Notes: generated from the letters alone by a model not told the origin. A DNA stretch of 38,357 nucleotides from an uncultured Muribaculaceae bacterium (GCA_910584735.1 CAJUBM010000006.1:1-38357), one strand, 5' to 3'. Numbered from the stretch's first letter, positions 25,295-34,220 are shown. Program-made: numbers and translations.

Positions 25295-25397
25295 CATGTG
25301 GTTTGCAGACAACGGGGCATAAAGCCTCCGACATGCCTGCCGCCTCTGCTCTCAGCACATAATTAATCACATTAAATCCACCCCCATCTATTTGGAC

Positions 25398-27284
25398 ATG
25401 GAAGAGAAGAAACTCAAAATTAGGGATTTGACATTGCGTGACGGCCAGCAGTCGCTGTTCGCCACTCGTCTGAAACAGGAAGACATCGATCCGCTGCTCC
25501 CTCTTTACAAGGATGCAGGGTTCTATATTATGGAAGTCTGGGGCGGTGCGGTACCCGACTCAGTGATGCGCTATCTTGACGAATCTCCGTGGGAGCGCCT
25601 GCGCAAGATTTCGAAGGCCATCGGCGGTAAATCGCTTCTCTCCGCCCTTTCGCGTGGCCGCAACCTGTTCGGTTACGTCCCCTATCCCAACTCGGTGCTT
25701 GAAGGTTTCTATAAAGAGGCTATCAAGAACGGTCTGAACATAATGCGTATCTTTGACGCACTCAACGATATAGACAACGTAAAGGAATCCATCCGTCTTA
25801 TCAACGAGCTCGGCGGTATTGCCGATGCCGCCGTATGTTATACGGTAGATCCTAAAGACGAACCTGCCGAAGAGCCCGAGAAGAAAGGCTTCTTTGGCAA
25901 ACTGTTCGGCAAAAAGGCAGAGAAGGTGGAAAGCAAGAAGATTTTCACCGATGAATATTTCGTTGAGAAGGCCCGCGAAATGGAACGTCTCGGCGCCAAG
26001 ATAATCACCCTCAAGGATATGGCCGGCCTGGTGAATCCGTCACGTGCCGCCTCGATTATCCGTAAGCTTAAAGAAGCTGTTAACGTCCCTGTAGACTTCC
26101 ACACCCACTGTACTCCCGGTTATGGCCTCGCCTCATCGGTAATGGCTATCCTGAACGGTGTAGACATTCTTGACACTAATATATGGTATTTTGGCGAAGG
26201 TTCTGCCGCCCCTGCAATCGAACTCGTTTACATATTCTGTAAGAAACTCGGCATAGAGGTGGACGTGAATATGGAGAAGGTTGGCGAGATACGCGTGAAA
26301 CTGGAGGGCGTACGTCGCCGCCTGAGCGACTTCGACCTGAACAAGGATCGTTTCCCCAAGGCTTTCGATCCTCTGAAAGACCAGCTGCCTAAGGAAGTGG
26401 ATGCTATGTTCGACAAGGCTCTTGATGCCGCCCGTGCTGGAAATGAGGACGAGCTTCTTGCACAGTGCCATGCCATCGAGGCATATTTCGGCTTCCCCAA
26501 ACCCAACCTGCTGGTAAAAGAGGCCGAGGTTCCCGGCGGTATGTACTCCAACATGGTGGCTCAGCTTAAGGCTCTCCAGGCATCAGACCTGCTTGATGAT
26601 GCCATGCGCCTGATTCCTAAGGTGCGTCGTGACGCCGGACTGGTTCCTCTGGTGACTCCTACCTCACAGATTGTAGGTTCGCAGGCCGTGCTGCTCGCTA
26701 TGGACCGCCGTAAAGGCAATCCCGACTACACCCAGTCGAACAACCAGTTCATCTCTCTTGTGAAAGGTGAATACGGCCATACCCCCGTGCCTGTAGACCC
26801 CGCTTTCCGTGAGAAAATTACCGGGGATGCCACCGAAAAAGCCTACGATGTTTCCTCCTATAAGAAACCGGGCAACCCTGTGGTAGAAGAACTTGGTGTA
26901 CCCCTGGCTTCGAATACCGAAGAGGAACTGCTGCTCGAACTCCTTCCCAATGTTGCCAACAAGTTCCTTCGCAACCGCCGTGAGGAAGAAGCCGGCGCAA
27001 AGGCTCCCAAGAGCGAGGCAAAAGCCGCTCCGAAAGCAGAAGCATCCGCCCCGGCTACTGTTGAAATCACCGGCGAGGTCTTCCGCGCCCCTATGGGTGG
27101 CCGTATCGTGGAAATCAACATCAAGCCCGGCGACAAGGTGAAAAAGGGTCAAGTAATGTTGGTTTACGAGGCTATGAAGATGGAAAACGACCTGGAAGCC
27201 GAACGCGACCTTACCGTTAAGCAGATTCTGGTTGCCAACGACCAGGTTGTAAATGCCAATGATCCCCTTATCGAGTTCGAATAA
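25398..27284 (+). CDS. Pyruvate/oxaloacetate carboxyltransferase with biotinyl domain
   Basis: 628 residues from the ATG at 25398 (a TTG two codons earlier is ignored). It is the carboxyltransferase-plus-biotin subunit of pyruvate carboxylase (subunit B) or of oxaloacetate decarboxylase (alpha). The HMG-CoA-lyase-like barrel begins with LTLRDGQQSLFATR, with ITLKDMAGLVNP and VDFHTHCTPG. The conserved PYC/OADA domain follows, then an Ala/Lys/Glu/Pro linker (about 525-545) and a biotinyl domain with the biotin lysine in YEAMKMEND. An extra lysine-rich segment (PEKKGFFGKLFGKKAEKVE) sits inside the barrel near residues 157-175. No beta or gamma decarboxylase subunits or biotin carboxylase are nearby, so which reaction it serves cannot be settled. 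Confidence 0.92.
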   Translation: MEEKKLKIRDLTLRDGQQSLFATRLKQEDIDPLLPLYKDAGFYIMEVWGGAVPDSVMRYLDESPWERLRKISKAIGGKSLLSALSRGRNLFGYVPYPNSVLEGFYKEAIKNGLNIMRIFDALNDIDNVKESIRLINELGGIADAAVCYTVDPKDEPAEEPEKKGFFGKLFGKKAEKVESKKIFTDEYFVEKAREMERLGAKIITLKDMAGLVNPSRAASIIRKLKEAVNVPVDFHTHCTPGYGLASSVMAILNGVDILDTNIWYFGEGSAAPAIELVYIFCKKLGIEVDVNMEKVGEIRVKLEGVRRRLSDFDLNKDRFPKAFDPLKDQLPKEVDAMFDKALDAARAGNEDELLAQCHAIEAYFGFPKPNLLVKEAEVPGGMYSNMVAQLKALQASDLLDDAMRLIPKVRRDAGLVPLVTPTSQIVGSQAVLLAMDRRKGNPDYTQSNNQFISLVKGEYGHTPVPVDPAFREKITGDATEKAYDVSSYKKPGNPVVEELGVPLASNTEEELLLELLPNVANKFLRNRREEEAGAKAPKSEAKAAPKAEASAPATVEITGEVFRAPMGGRIVEINIKPGDKVKKGQVMLVYEAMKMENDLEAERDLTVKQILVANDQVVNANDPLIEFE

Positions 27285-27298
27285 TCTATTGTAGCGAT

Positions 27299-27340
27299 AA
27301 AAAACAGGTATGCATCAACATTGATGCATACCTGTTTTTT
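27299..27340. terminator. Strong bidirectional terminator
   Basis: A 20-base A-started arm (27299-27318) and its exact reverse complement ending in six T's (27321-27340) form an almost loopless perfect stem with A- and T-tracts at the two ends. It lies between convergent genes and can terminate both. Confidence 0.92.
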
Positions 27341-27370
27341 ATGATTGGATGCCGGACGGCTGTAGGCTAT

Positions 27371-28330
27371 TTAGTCCCACAAGACATCTCGAATCGCAAA
27401 ACGAGGACGATGTTTCACCTCTGTGAAGATTTTTCCGATATACTCCCCTACTATCCCTATAGCTATAAGTATGAGGCTTCCAAGAATCCAGATGGAGAGC
27501 ATTATCGATGCCCATCCGGCGCTGATATGGTCGCTATAAAAATATGAGGTGAATACATAGATAGAAACCAGCACGGCAATGGCGAGCAATACAAGCCCAG
27601 TGATGAAAATCCACCTCATCGGTCGCGCCGAAAACGAGGTGATGCCGTCAATTGAGAAACTAAGCATCTTGGATAACGGATACTTTGACTCGCCTGCTAC
27701 ACGCTGATTGCGTTCATAGCTGACGACAGCCGTATCAAGTCCGATTTGTGGAATTATCCCCCGTAGGAACAGATTCGATTCTCCGTAATCAGCCAGCAGG
27801 TCAAGGGCGCGGCGGCTCATCAACCGATAATCGGCATGGTCATAGACTGTTTCAAGCCCCATGACGTTCTGAAATGAATAAAAGGCATGGGCGGTGGTTC
27901 GCTTGAACCATGTGTCGGATGCGCGTGAGGAGCGTACGCCGTATACAATTTCCTTCCCTTGATTGAAAAGACGCACCATCTCGATTATCGCCTTCGGATC
28001 GTCCTGCAAATCAGCGTCTATGGATATGGCGGCATCGCAACGGTTGCGGGCTGTCATTAGTCCGGCCAGAAGCACATATTGGTGCCCACGGTTATGTGCG
28101 AGAGAAAGCCCTTTTACCCGCTTGTCCTTCAGATGCATCTCTTCTATAACCTGCCAGGTGCGGTCGCGACTGCCATCGTTGCAGAGCAATATGAAGCTGT
28201 CCCGTGAGGCCAGTCCCTCTGACGCTATCGTGTCAAGTATTCCGAGCAGTTCCGGCACGGAAAAAGGCAATGCCTGTTCCTCATTGTAACAGGGTACAAC
28301 TATAGCGATTACAGGGAGTTTCTCTTCCAT
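27371..28330 (-). CDS. Family 2 glycosyltransferase, polyprenyl-phosphate type
   Basis: 319 residues. GT2 catalytic domain (about 1-230): AIVVPCYNEEQAL at the start, LCNDGSRDRTWQVIEE, and the metal-binding DADLQDDPKAI, then YGVRSSR and NLFLRGIIPQIG. Two C-terminal transmembrane helices follow (about 240-262 and 276-298). This is the architecture of GtrB/dolichol-phosphate-mannose-synthase-like enzymes, which load a sugar on undecaprenyl phosphate for envelope glycan modification. No flippase (GtrA) gene adjoins it. It lies beyond the proS terminator and ends at the strong shared terminator. Confidence 0.93.
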   Translation of the reverse strand: MEEKLPVIAIVVPCYNEEQALPFSVPELLGILDTIASEGLASRDSFILLCNDGSRDRTWQVIEEMHLKDKRVKGLSLAHNRGHQYVLLAGLMTARNRCDAAISIDADLQDDPKAIIEMVRLFNQGKEIVYGVRSSRASDTWFKRTTAHAFYSFQNVMGLETVYDHADYRLMSRRALDLLADYGESNLFLRGIIPQIGLDTAVVSYERNQRVAGESKYPLSKMLSFSIDGITSFSARPMRWIFITGLVLLAIAVLVSIYVFTSYFYSDHISAGWASIMLSIWILGSLILIAIGIVGEYIGKIFTEVKHRPRFAIRDVLWD

Positions 28331-28350
28331 ATGTGTTCATCTATAAAAGA

Positions 28351-28407
28351 AATAAGTCAGTCTATACGGCCTTAGGATGTAATAGCGGCCATATAGACTG
28401 ACTTATT
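28351..28407 (-). terminator. Terminator after proS
   Basis: Arms 28351-28371 and 28387-28407 form a 21-bp stem with one G-T pair and a 15-base loop, directly after the proS stop on the minus strand; it separates proS from the downstream glycosyltransferase. Confidence 0.8.
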
Positions 28408-28409
28408 GA

Positions 28410-29891
28410 TTAATAATTGCGGGCAAAAATCACACGGCGGTGTGATGGCTTGCCTGTGAGCATATCAACGCCTTCTTCTTCAGGGGCATCTATAGGTATG
28501 CAACGTATGGTTGCCTTTGTCTCGGCTTTTATACGTTCCTCTGTCTCGGGAGTGCCGTCCCAGTGGCACATAAGGAAGCCTCCCTTTTCAATTTCCTGTT
28601 TGAACTCGTCATAGGAATTGACTTCGCGGGTCATCTCCTTACGGCGGTTGGCAGCCTTGGTGTAGATGTTCTGCTGTATCTCTTCAAGAAGATCCTTTAT
28701 GAAACCTGCTATACCTTCCATCGGTTCGACCTGTTTCTCCAAAGTGTCGCGGCGCATAAGTTCTACTGTGCCGTTCTCAATGTCACGGGCACCGATTGCG
28801 AGACGTACAGGCACCCCTTTGAGTTCGTAATCGGCGAACTTGAAGCCGGGGCGACGGTTGTCGGCATCATCGTATTTCACGCGGATACCCATGGATTTCA
28901 ACTCATCCACTATAGGCTGCACTTTCTCGGTTATAGCCTTGAGTTGCTCATCATTCTTATATATAGGCACGATAACTACGTGTATCGGGGCGATGTGAGG
29001 AGGCAGCACCAGACCGTTGTCATCCGAATGGCACATTATCATCGCTCCCATCAGACGCGTTGACACGCCCCAGGAGGTGGCCCATACGTACTCAGGCTTG
29101 TTGTCGCGGTTTATAAATGTGACATCGAACGCCTTGGCGAAATTCTGACCAAGGAAGTGGCTCGTACCAGACTGGAGAGCCTTGCCGTCCTGCATCATAG
29201 CCTCGATGGTATAGGTGTCGATTGCTCCGGCGAAACGCTCGTTGGCGCTTTTCACGCCACGTATAACCGGCACTCCGAGATATTTCTCTGCAAATGTGGC
29301 ATAGACTTCAAGCATCTCCTTTGCCTTTGCCTCAGCCTCCTCGCGTGTGGCATGGGCGGTATGTCCCTCCTGCCACAGGAATTCAGAGGTTCGCAGGAAC
29401 ATGCGTGTACGCATTTCCCATCGCATTACATTGGCCCACTGGTTGCAGAGTATCGGCAGGTCGCGGTATGATGTAATCCAGTTCCTATAGGTATTCCAGA
29501 TTATTGTCTCGGACGTAGGGCGTATGATGAGTTCCTCCTCCAGCTTGGCATCCGGGTCGACAACAACTCCGGAACCATCCGTGGCGTTCTTAAGACGGTA
29601 ATGTGTCACAACAGCACACTCTTTGGCAAAGCCTTCCACATGTTCGGCCTCCTTGCACAGGAAAGACTTGGGTATCAACAGAGGGAAGTAGGCGTTTTGG
29701 ACGCCGGTCTCTTTGAACATAGAGTCCAGCGTCTGTTGCATACGCTCCCATATGGCATAGCCATATGGCTTTATAATCATACAGCCACGCACAGGCGACT
29801 GTTCGGCCAAATCAGCCTTAATCACCAAATCGTTATACCACTGCGAATAATTGTCAGCACGTTTGGTGAGGTCTTTCAATTCTTTTGCCAT
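28410..29891 (-). CDS. proS: Prolyl-tRNA synthetase
   Basis: Class II aminoacyl-tRNA synthetase for proline, 493 residues, of the eukaryote/archaeon-like (ProS type 3) form without the bacterial editing insertion. Motifs: NAYFPLLIPKSF, EELIIRPTSETIIWNTYRNWI (motif 2 region), MRTRMFLRTSEFLWQEGHTAHA, GTSHFLGQNFAKAFDV, GVSTRLMGAMIMCHSDDNGLVLPP (motif 3), a C-terminal anticodon-binding domain, and the final zinc-like/C-terminal domain ending in RRVIFARNY. Ends just before its terminator. Confidence 0.97.
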   Translation of the reverse strand: MAKELKDLTKRADNYSQWYNDLVIKADLAEQSPVRGCMIIKPYGYAIWERMQQTLDSMFKETGVQNAYFPLLIPKSFLCKEAEHVEGFAKECAVVTHYRLKNATDGSGVVVDPDAKLEEELIIRPTSETIIWNTYRNWITSYRDLPILCNQWANVMRWEMRTRMFLRTSEFLWQEGHTAHATREEAEAKAKEMLEVYATFAEKYLGVPVIRGVKSANERFAGAIDTYTIEAMMQDGKALQSGTSHFLGQNFAKAFDVTFINRDNKPEYVWATSWGVSTRLMGAMIMCHSDDNGLVLPPHIAPIHVVIVPIYKNDEQLKAITEKVQPIVDELKSMGIRVKYDDADNRRPGFKFADYELKGVPVRLAIGARDIENGTVELMRRDTLEKQVEPMEGIAGFIKDLLEEIQQNIYTKAANRRKEMTREVNSYDEFKQEIEKGGFLMCHWDGTPETEERIKAETKATIRCIPIDAPEEEGVDMLTGKPSHRRVIFARNY

Positions 29892-29952
29892 TGCAAAACT
29901 ATATCTATTGTTTTTGTTTCCTATCAGATAAATGATTGTCCGCGTTCAGGCT

Positions 29953-30597
29953 TTATAGCCTTCTGGCCTTGGCTTCCGCTATCAGCGTCGGGCCCGGTAC
30001 TATGAAGATTTCCACACGGCGGTTGCCGTCGCGGTTGGCAATCGAGGTGTTAGGCTTTAAGGGTTCGGCCGGTCCAAGGGGGTAACCCATGAGGGTCTCG
30101 GTCTGGGTGGCATGGGTGTCGAAATATTCATACAGAGCCAGCACACGTTTCTCGGTAAGTCCGTACAGATATGATTCCGAGCCTGTATCATCGGAATGTA
30201 CGGCGAGAATCACCTTGAATTTCCCCAGCGTACGGAAATATGGGAGAAAATTTGAAAGCTCTTTCGCGGCAGACGGCATTAGAACCGTGTCATTGGGAAG
30301 GAACAGCTTGCCACAAGGAATAGAGGCTATCACAACTTCACCTTGCCGCATGGTCTCCACCTTATAACCCATCTTTTGGAGTGCCTTCGCCTCGCGTAGC
30401 ATATAACTTTTAATGTAGCCTTTCTGTTTGGCGGGGACTTCGGGCTGTAACAAGGTTTCCTCCATGGTCAGTTCCGCCAGGTCTTCCTCCAGGGCGGTCT
30501 TGGAATCTTGTTTGGATTGTGAAAAAACCGGGCATACGGCCACACAGGCCAGCATTGCCAATACCATACATCTCCATATATTACGTAGATTCCTCAT
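29953..30597 (-). CDS. OmpA-family envelope protein
   Basis: 214 residues with a signal peptide (WRCMVLAMLACVAVCPVFSQ). After a charged spacer the C-terminal half is an OmpA/MotB-like peptidoglycan-binding domain: LPNDTVLMPSAAKELSNFLPYF, then KVILAVHSDDTGSESYLYGLTEKRVLALYEYF and NTSIANRDGNRRVEIFI, with the usual NR-x-R-R-V-E pattern. It likely anchors an envelope component to the cell wall. Second in a run of minus-strand genes, 17 bases after the small acidic protein gene. Confidence 0.88.
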   Translation of the reverse strand: MRNLRNIWRCMVLAMLACVAVCPVFSQSKQDSKTALEEDLAELTMEETLLQPEVPAKQKGYIKSYMLREAKALQKMGYKVETMRQGEVVIASIPCGKLFLPNDTVLMPSAAKELSNFLPYFRTLGKFKVILAVHSDDTGSESYLYGLTEKRVLALYEYFDTHATQTETLMGYPLGPAEPLKPNTSIANRDGNRRVEIFIVPGPTLIAEAKARRL

Positions 30598-30614
30598 AAA
30601 CCAATTATTATAAT

Positions 30615-30914
30615 TTAATCCAACAGGGAATCCTCATAATCAATCTCGGCCTTTACCATGAGCGGCACATCATCGGCAACCACGGCGGCCGCCTTGTCCT
30701 TACGAAGCATACGGCACACGTAGTCGATAAGTTCAGGCTCTATATCTTCGTCAGGCTCATCGGTACATTCTATATCCAGCAGACCGTTCTCCTCATAGAA
30801 GTCCCAAATCATATCTATAACGTTGAGCACCTCATCAGCATCATAAGCCGTACGGCCGGCCTCTACAAGCCTGCTGTTTATAAATTCCACAGCTTTAGTT
30901 TCGTCAAATTCCAT
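30615..30914 (-). CDS. Small acidic hypothetical protein
   Basis: 99 residues, strongly acidic (many Asp and Glu), helical, no signal peptide or membrane segment. Sequence such as DADEVLNVIDMIWDFYEENGLLDIE followed by PELIDYVCRMLRKD looks like a small conserved Bacteroidales protein. It lies between rimM and the OmpA-like gene (44 and 17 bases away), in line with one transcript. No function can be assigned. Confidence 0.75.
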   Translation of the reverse strand: MEFDETKAVEFINSRLVEAGRTAYDADEVLNVIDMIWDFYEENGLLDIECTDEPDEDIEPELIDYVCRMLRKDKAAAVVADDVPLMVKAEIDYEDSLLD

Positions 30915-30958
30915 GATGTATATTCAAACTGTCGTATATTAATCGTTATAAATAGTCG

Positions 30959-31495
30959 CTATTCGATAAGACCTTCAGGAAGAGAGAATACCACTTCTCT
31001 TTTTACCGTATCGACTTCGACAATAAACTCACCGGTTGCCGGCACGAGGACCTCCCCTCCGTCCGGGCTCTCTATTAAGAACAAATAATTAGGGGTGGAA
31101 GTATCCAGGCCTGATATTTTTCCTAATATTTTCCCGTCGTCTGTACGGCATGAAAATCCTATGAGGTCATCAGCATAGAAACCATCGGAGTAATCGCCAT
31201 CCTCTTCCATACAGGCAACCAGATCGGATTTGAGTAGATAGACGGTCTTACCACATAGCAGAGAAGCCTCCTTCTCCGACTCTACCCCTTCGAGCTTAAT
31301 CAAATCAGTATCAGCGCTTTTCTCACGGCTTGAGTTTATAAAAAACGGCACCGGGATTCCGTCTATATCAAGCAATATGCAACGGACATCCTCCCATTGA
31401 GGTATATCACGGTCAACCATCACAACAAGTTCGCCGTTGATGCCGTGGGGTTTCAAAAGTCGTCCTACGGCAGTCATGTCATTATGCGAAATCAT
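30959..31495 (-). CDS. rimM: Ribosome maturation factor RimM
   Basis: Assists assembly of the 30S head via protein S19. 178 residues. N-terminal RimM domain starts with AVGRLLKPHGINGELVV; the PRC-barrel domain carries YADDLIGFSCRTDDGKILGKISGLDTSTPNYLFLI and ends in the family's VLVPATGEFIVEVDTVKREVVFSLPEGL. Lies 72 bases downstream of the DUF4290 gene in the same direction. Confidence 0.95.
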   Translation of the reverse strand: MISHNDMTAVGRLLKPHGINGELVVMVDRDIPQWEDVRCILLDIDGIPVPFFINSSREKSADTDLIKLEGVESEKEASLLCGKTVYLLKSDLVACMEEDGDYSDGFYADDLIGFSCRTDDGKILGKISGLDTSTPNYLFLIESPDGGEVLVPATGEFIVEVDTVKREVVFSLPEGLIE

Positions 31496-31567
31496 AATCT
31501 ATAAACTCATTTTACCTGATATAATCTACATCCCGTTGGAAATAGGCTACGTTAGAGATAGCATCTG

Positions 31568-32155
31568 TCAGCGTTTCTTCTTTTTCTTTCCTTTCGTCGG
31601 CAACGGGGCTGCCTTGAATTCATGAAGGTGGTGCATATCAGGTGTAAGACGTATCTCCCCTCTGGTCATGTCGGCAAGATCCTTGAATATCCGGGCATCC
31701 TCCACCCCGTCCGGGTTTACAGCAAGCATCTGCTTCTTCATCTGGTTGGCCAGCAGCAAAACCACTTCGTCACGTTCCGGCCCCGGAGCCATCTCGGCCA
31801 CCTTGCGCACCATCTCCTGCACTATACGCCCGTAATGGCGGTAGCGCATAGGGCTTTGCGTATATTCTACCTTTTGCGGCTGCGTGGAAAGTTGTTCCCT
31901 GTCTATCACCTCGCAAGGCGTATCCACATCCAGACGGAATTCCGACATAATCATCAGATGATCCCATAGCTTATGGCTGTTCTCAGGCTGTCGCAATTCG
32001 GGGAAAAGACTTCCCATGGCCGCCACTATGGCATGGGCACATCTGGTGCGTTCCTCCCTGTCCTCCAACGTCAGACAATGGTCAACCATCCGCTGTATGT
32101 TCCTGCCATATTCAGGCAGTATGAGAGGTTTCTGTTGCGTGTTATATGTCAACAT
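31568..32155 (-). CDS. DUF4290 protein
   Basis: 195-residue Bacteroidetes-specific protein. The DUF4290 pattern is clear: LILPEYGRNIQRMVDHCL, REERTRCAHAIVAAMGSLFPELRQ, HKLWDHLMIMSEF, then MRYRHYGRIVQEMVRKVA and a helical end with a strongly basic tail (PTKGKKKKKR) that could bind nucleic acid. In relatives it typically stands just before murA and rimM; here rimM follows directly. Function unknown. Confidence 0.9.
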   Translation of the reverse strand: MLTYNTQQKPLILPEYGRNIQRMVDHCLTLEDREERTRCAHAIVAAMGSLFPELRQPENSHKLWDHLMIMSEFRLDVDTPCEVIDREQLSTQPQKVEYTQSPMRYRHYGRIVQEMVRKVAEMAPGPERDEVVLLLANQMKKQMLAVNPDGVEDARIFKDLADMTRGEIRLTPDMHHLHEFKAAPLPTKGKKKKKR

Positions 32156-32320
32156 GGGCTTTTTTCAAAAATATCTCACAAATTTACGCCAAAAAATCCA
32201 ATAAACAAAATCACATTCGACCGGGGCGTGTTCTGAGCCATTGCCGCACCGCGTACGCTTATACCTAAAAATCCATACGGAAACTCCAGACCGAGGCATC
32301 GCACGAATTTTAATGATTTT

Positions 32321-32352
32321 TTTGCATATTCTCCCGGTAGTGCCTAACTTTG
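32321..32352 (+). promoter_or_regulatory. Promoter of M48 peptidase gene
   Basis: TTTG (32321-32324), 20 bases, then TAACTTTG (32345-32352), a good match to the Bacteroidetes consensus; the leader to the ATG at 32394 would be about 35 bases. This also supports the internal ATG as start. Confidence 0.75.
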
Positions 32353-32393
32353 TGATACAAAATAACGTACCACATTCATCTATCTATTTGCAA

Positions 32394-33191
32394 ATGAAAC
32401 GTTTCTTATCCTATGCCGTCCTGTTCATCGCAGGACTCTCATTCACTCCTACTGTCTCGGCCCAGTTCAACCTCGGCAAAGCGGTAAACGCCGCAGCCAA
32501 AGGTGTGAAGGCTGCAACTCTTACCGATGAACAGATGGCCTCATACGCCAAAGAATCAGTCGACTGGATGGATACCCACAATCCCGTTCCCGGCGAAGAC
32601 AATCCTTACACTGTGCGCCTTCGTAAACTCACGGCCGGGCTGACCACCGCCGACGGAATACCTTTGAACTTCAAAGTCTACGATGTTATTGATGTGAATG
32701 CTTTCGCTTGTCCCGACGGCAGCGTACGCGTGTTTTCGTCACTGATGGATATAATGACCGATGACGAACTCCTCGGCATAATCGGCCACGAGATAGGCCA
32801 TGTGGCCAAACACCACTCTAAGAAAGCGTTCCGTCAGGAACTCCTCACCGGTGCCCTTAAAGATGGCATATCCTCAGCCGGAGGCGTTGCCGCCGCCCTC
32901 AGCGAATCGCAACTCGGCCAACTCGGCCAGTCGCTTGCCGGAGCAAAATATTCCCAGAAGCAGGAAAAAGAGGCCGATGATTTCGGCTATGACTTCCTGA
33001 AAGCAAACGGGAAGAACCCCTGGGGCATGGTTATGGCCTTTGAGAAATTTCAGAAAATGGAAGAGGAGCAAGGCTCCAAAAGCAGCTATATGACTAAGAT
33101 GTTCTCATCACATCCAGAGACCGCCGAACGCATAAAGCGCATGACACAACGCGCCGAAAAAGACGGTATAGCACGCCCTGCCGCAGAATAA
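32394..33191 (+). CDS. Exported M48-family zinc metallopeptidase
   Basis: 265 residues from the ATG at 32394; upstream codons back to 32241 include the promoter and are not coding. Signal peptide MKRFLSYAVLFIAGLSFTPTVSAQ. The catalytic zinc site is HEIGHVAKHH, the third ligand lies in EKEADDFGYDFL, and the family's C-terminal SSHPETAERIKRM is present. Related to BepA/YcaL/LoiP-type periplasmic proteases involved in outer-membrane protein quality control; the lack of a lipobox suggests a soluble periplasmic enzyme. Followed 117 bases later by a small membrane protein gene. Confidence 0.93.
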   Translation: MKRFLSYAVLFIAGLSFTPTVSAQFNLGKAVNAAAKGVKAATLTDEQMASYAKESVDWMDTHNPVPGEDNPYTVRLRKLTAGLTTADGIPLNFKVYDVIDVNAFACPDGSVRVFSSLMDIMTDDELLGIIGHEIGHVAKHHSKKAFRQELLTGALKDGISSAGGVAAALSESQLGQLGQSLAGAKYSQKQEKEADDFGYDFLKANGKNPWGMVMAFEKFQKMEEEQGSKSSYMTKMFSSHPETAERIKRMTQRAEKDGIARPAAE

Positions 33192-33308
33192 CCAGCATCC
33201 CACACCCAGCAAAACTATCCACAGTCCTCGGCAATGGTATCCCGTTGGCCGGGGACTGTCAATTCAAAATGCCATTCATCACTTACATCCGTTAACCTAC
33301 ACATCATT

Positions 33309-33935
33309 ATGGCCGGCCCCACCACTCGAAAAGTAATAAGGACGCTCTTGCTTGGGCTTATTGTCACCTTGACATTAATATGTTACGGTGCATCCGCAGC
33401 CATGTATGGCAACACATTAATTAAATGGTGGATACCCGTACTGATATGTCTCGTGATAGCGGCAGTCTCGGGTCTGACCATGCACCGTCTTTGGAGACGG
33501 CTTACCTACACCCATACATTCGTGGTAAACTATCTCTCCCACATAGCGGTTTCCACAGGATTGCTGCTATTCTTTTTTTATTTCATAAACCTCATGGTGG
33601 AGGGGCGGCAGGAGCCGATACATGAGAAAGCCGTAATCTGCAAACTCTACCGTGAGACCCACTACCATAGCAAACGTGTAGGCAGGAGGGTATACACCCG
33701 TGGCGCCCCTTATTATGTATATCGAACAGACATACTCTTGGACGACAACCGCAAGAAATCGCTTACAATCACGAAAAAACGATATGACACCCTTCATAAA
33801 GGCGACACCCTCGGAGTCCTGGTTCGCGATGGCTTTTTCGGCGTCTCCGTCCTTGATACCGACTCCATAAAATATCCCCCTGCCAAGAAAAAGCAACGTC
33901 GCCGCCTACGCTACTTCGGCCCCCGGCCCAAATAA
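33309..33935 (+). CDS. Hypothetical membrane protein
   Basis: 208 residues from the ATG at 33309 (open 25 codons further up without protein-like content). Three transmembrane helices: about 10-32 (TLLLGLIVTLTLICYGASAAM), 40-60 (WWIPVLICLVIAAVSGLTM) and 73-97 (LSHIAVSTGLLLFFFYFINLM). They are followed by a soluble strand-rich domain (YYVYRTDILLDDNRKKSLTITKKRYDTLHKGDTLGVLV) and a very basic C-terminus (KKKQRRRLRYFGPRPK). No family recognised. Confidence 0.75.
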   Translation: MAGPTTRKVIRTLLLGLIVTLTLICYGASAAMYGNTLIKWWIPVLICLVIAAVSGLTMHRLWRRLTYTHTFVVNYLSHIAVSTGLLLFFFYFINLMVEGRQEPIHEKAVICKLYRETHYHSKRVGRRVYTRGAPYYVYRTDILLDDNRKKSLTITKKRYDTLHKGDTLGVLVRDGFFGVSVLDTDSIKYPPAKKKQRRRLRYFGPRPK

Positions 33936-34008
33936 CCGCATCTGTTAAAATATGTTATAAAACATATCGCCATTATCTCACACGTCCGATTTTATACTCT
34001 TATTTTTG

Positions 34009-34016
34009 TAATTTTG
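34009..34016 (+). promoter_or_regulatory. Candidate -7 box for the antiterminator gene
   Basis: TAATTTTG matches TAnnTTTG. It would start an mRNA with an unusually long (about 200-base) untranslated leader before the ATG at 34221. No -33 TTTG at the ideal spacing. Confidence 0.45.
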
Positions 34017-34039
34017 CATCGGAATCGGAATATTCTCAA

Positions 34040-34208
34040 CAATAGGGTATGTAATACCTATTGTATAGATTGTAATAGCTGAAAAATCTAAGCTGACGCA
34101 ATCGCTCTTAACAAGATTGCGACATACACACCGAGAATCCCCATTTCTTAATAAGAAGAAATGGCATAAAAGGGATTAATATCAGACATTTTTACATAAA
34201 CGTCTGAT
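34040..34208 (+). promoter_or_regulatory. Hairpin-rich leader of the UpxY-like gene
   Basis: Four successive inverted repeats: CAATAGG/CCTATTG (34040-34063), CGCAATC/GATTGCG (34097-34121), CCATTTCTT/AAGAAATGG (34141-34164, also nested in AATCCC/GGGATT 34136-34177) and ATCAGAC/GTCTGAT (34181-34208). The last ends 12 bases before the ATG. Such structure in front of a NusG-like antiterminator suggests an RNA recognition or pausing signal; that role is inferred. Confidence 0.55.
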
Positions 34209-34220
34209 TAATTGGAGCTT

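Larger units (their letters stand above)
24956..25397. other. Intergenic region between manA and the carboxyltransferase gene
   Basis: About 440 bases without a gene. It holds the manA promoter at its left end and the plus-strand carboxylase promoter near 25264-25294. The middle (25030-25240) is AT-rich with no open frame that looks coding and no strong hairpin seen. The 5' untranslated part of the carboxylase mRNA is about 95 bases. Confidence 0.6.

Noticed and set aside
29894..29901. TAGTTTTG box in front of proS
   Set aside because: It ends two bases before the ATG, which would put the transcript start inside the first codons, so it is probably a chance match.
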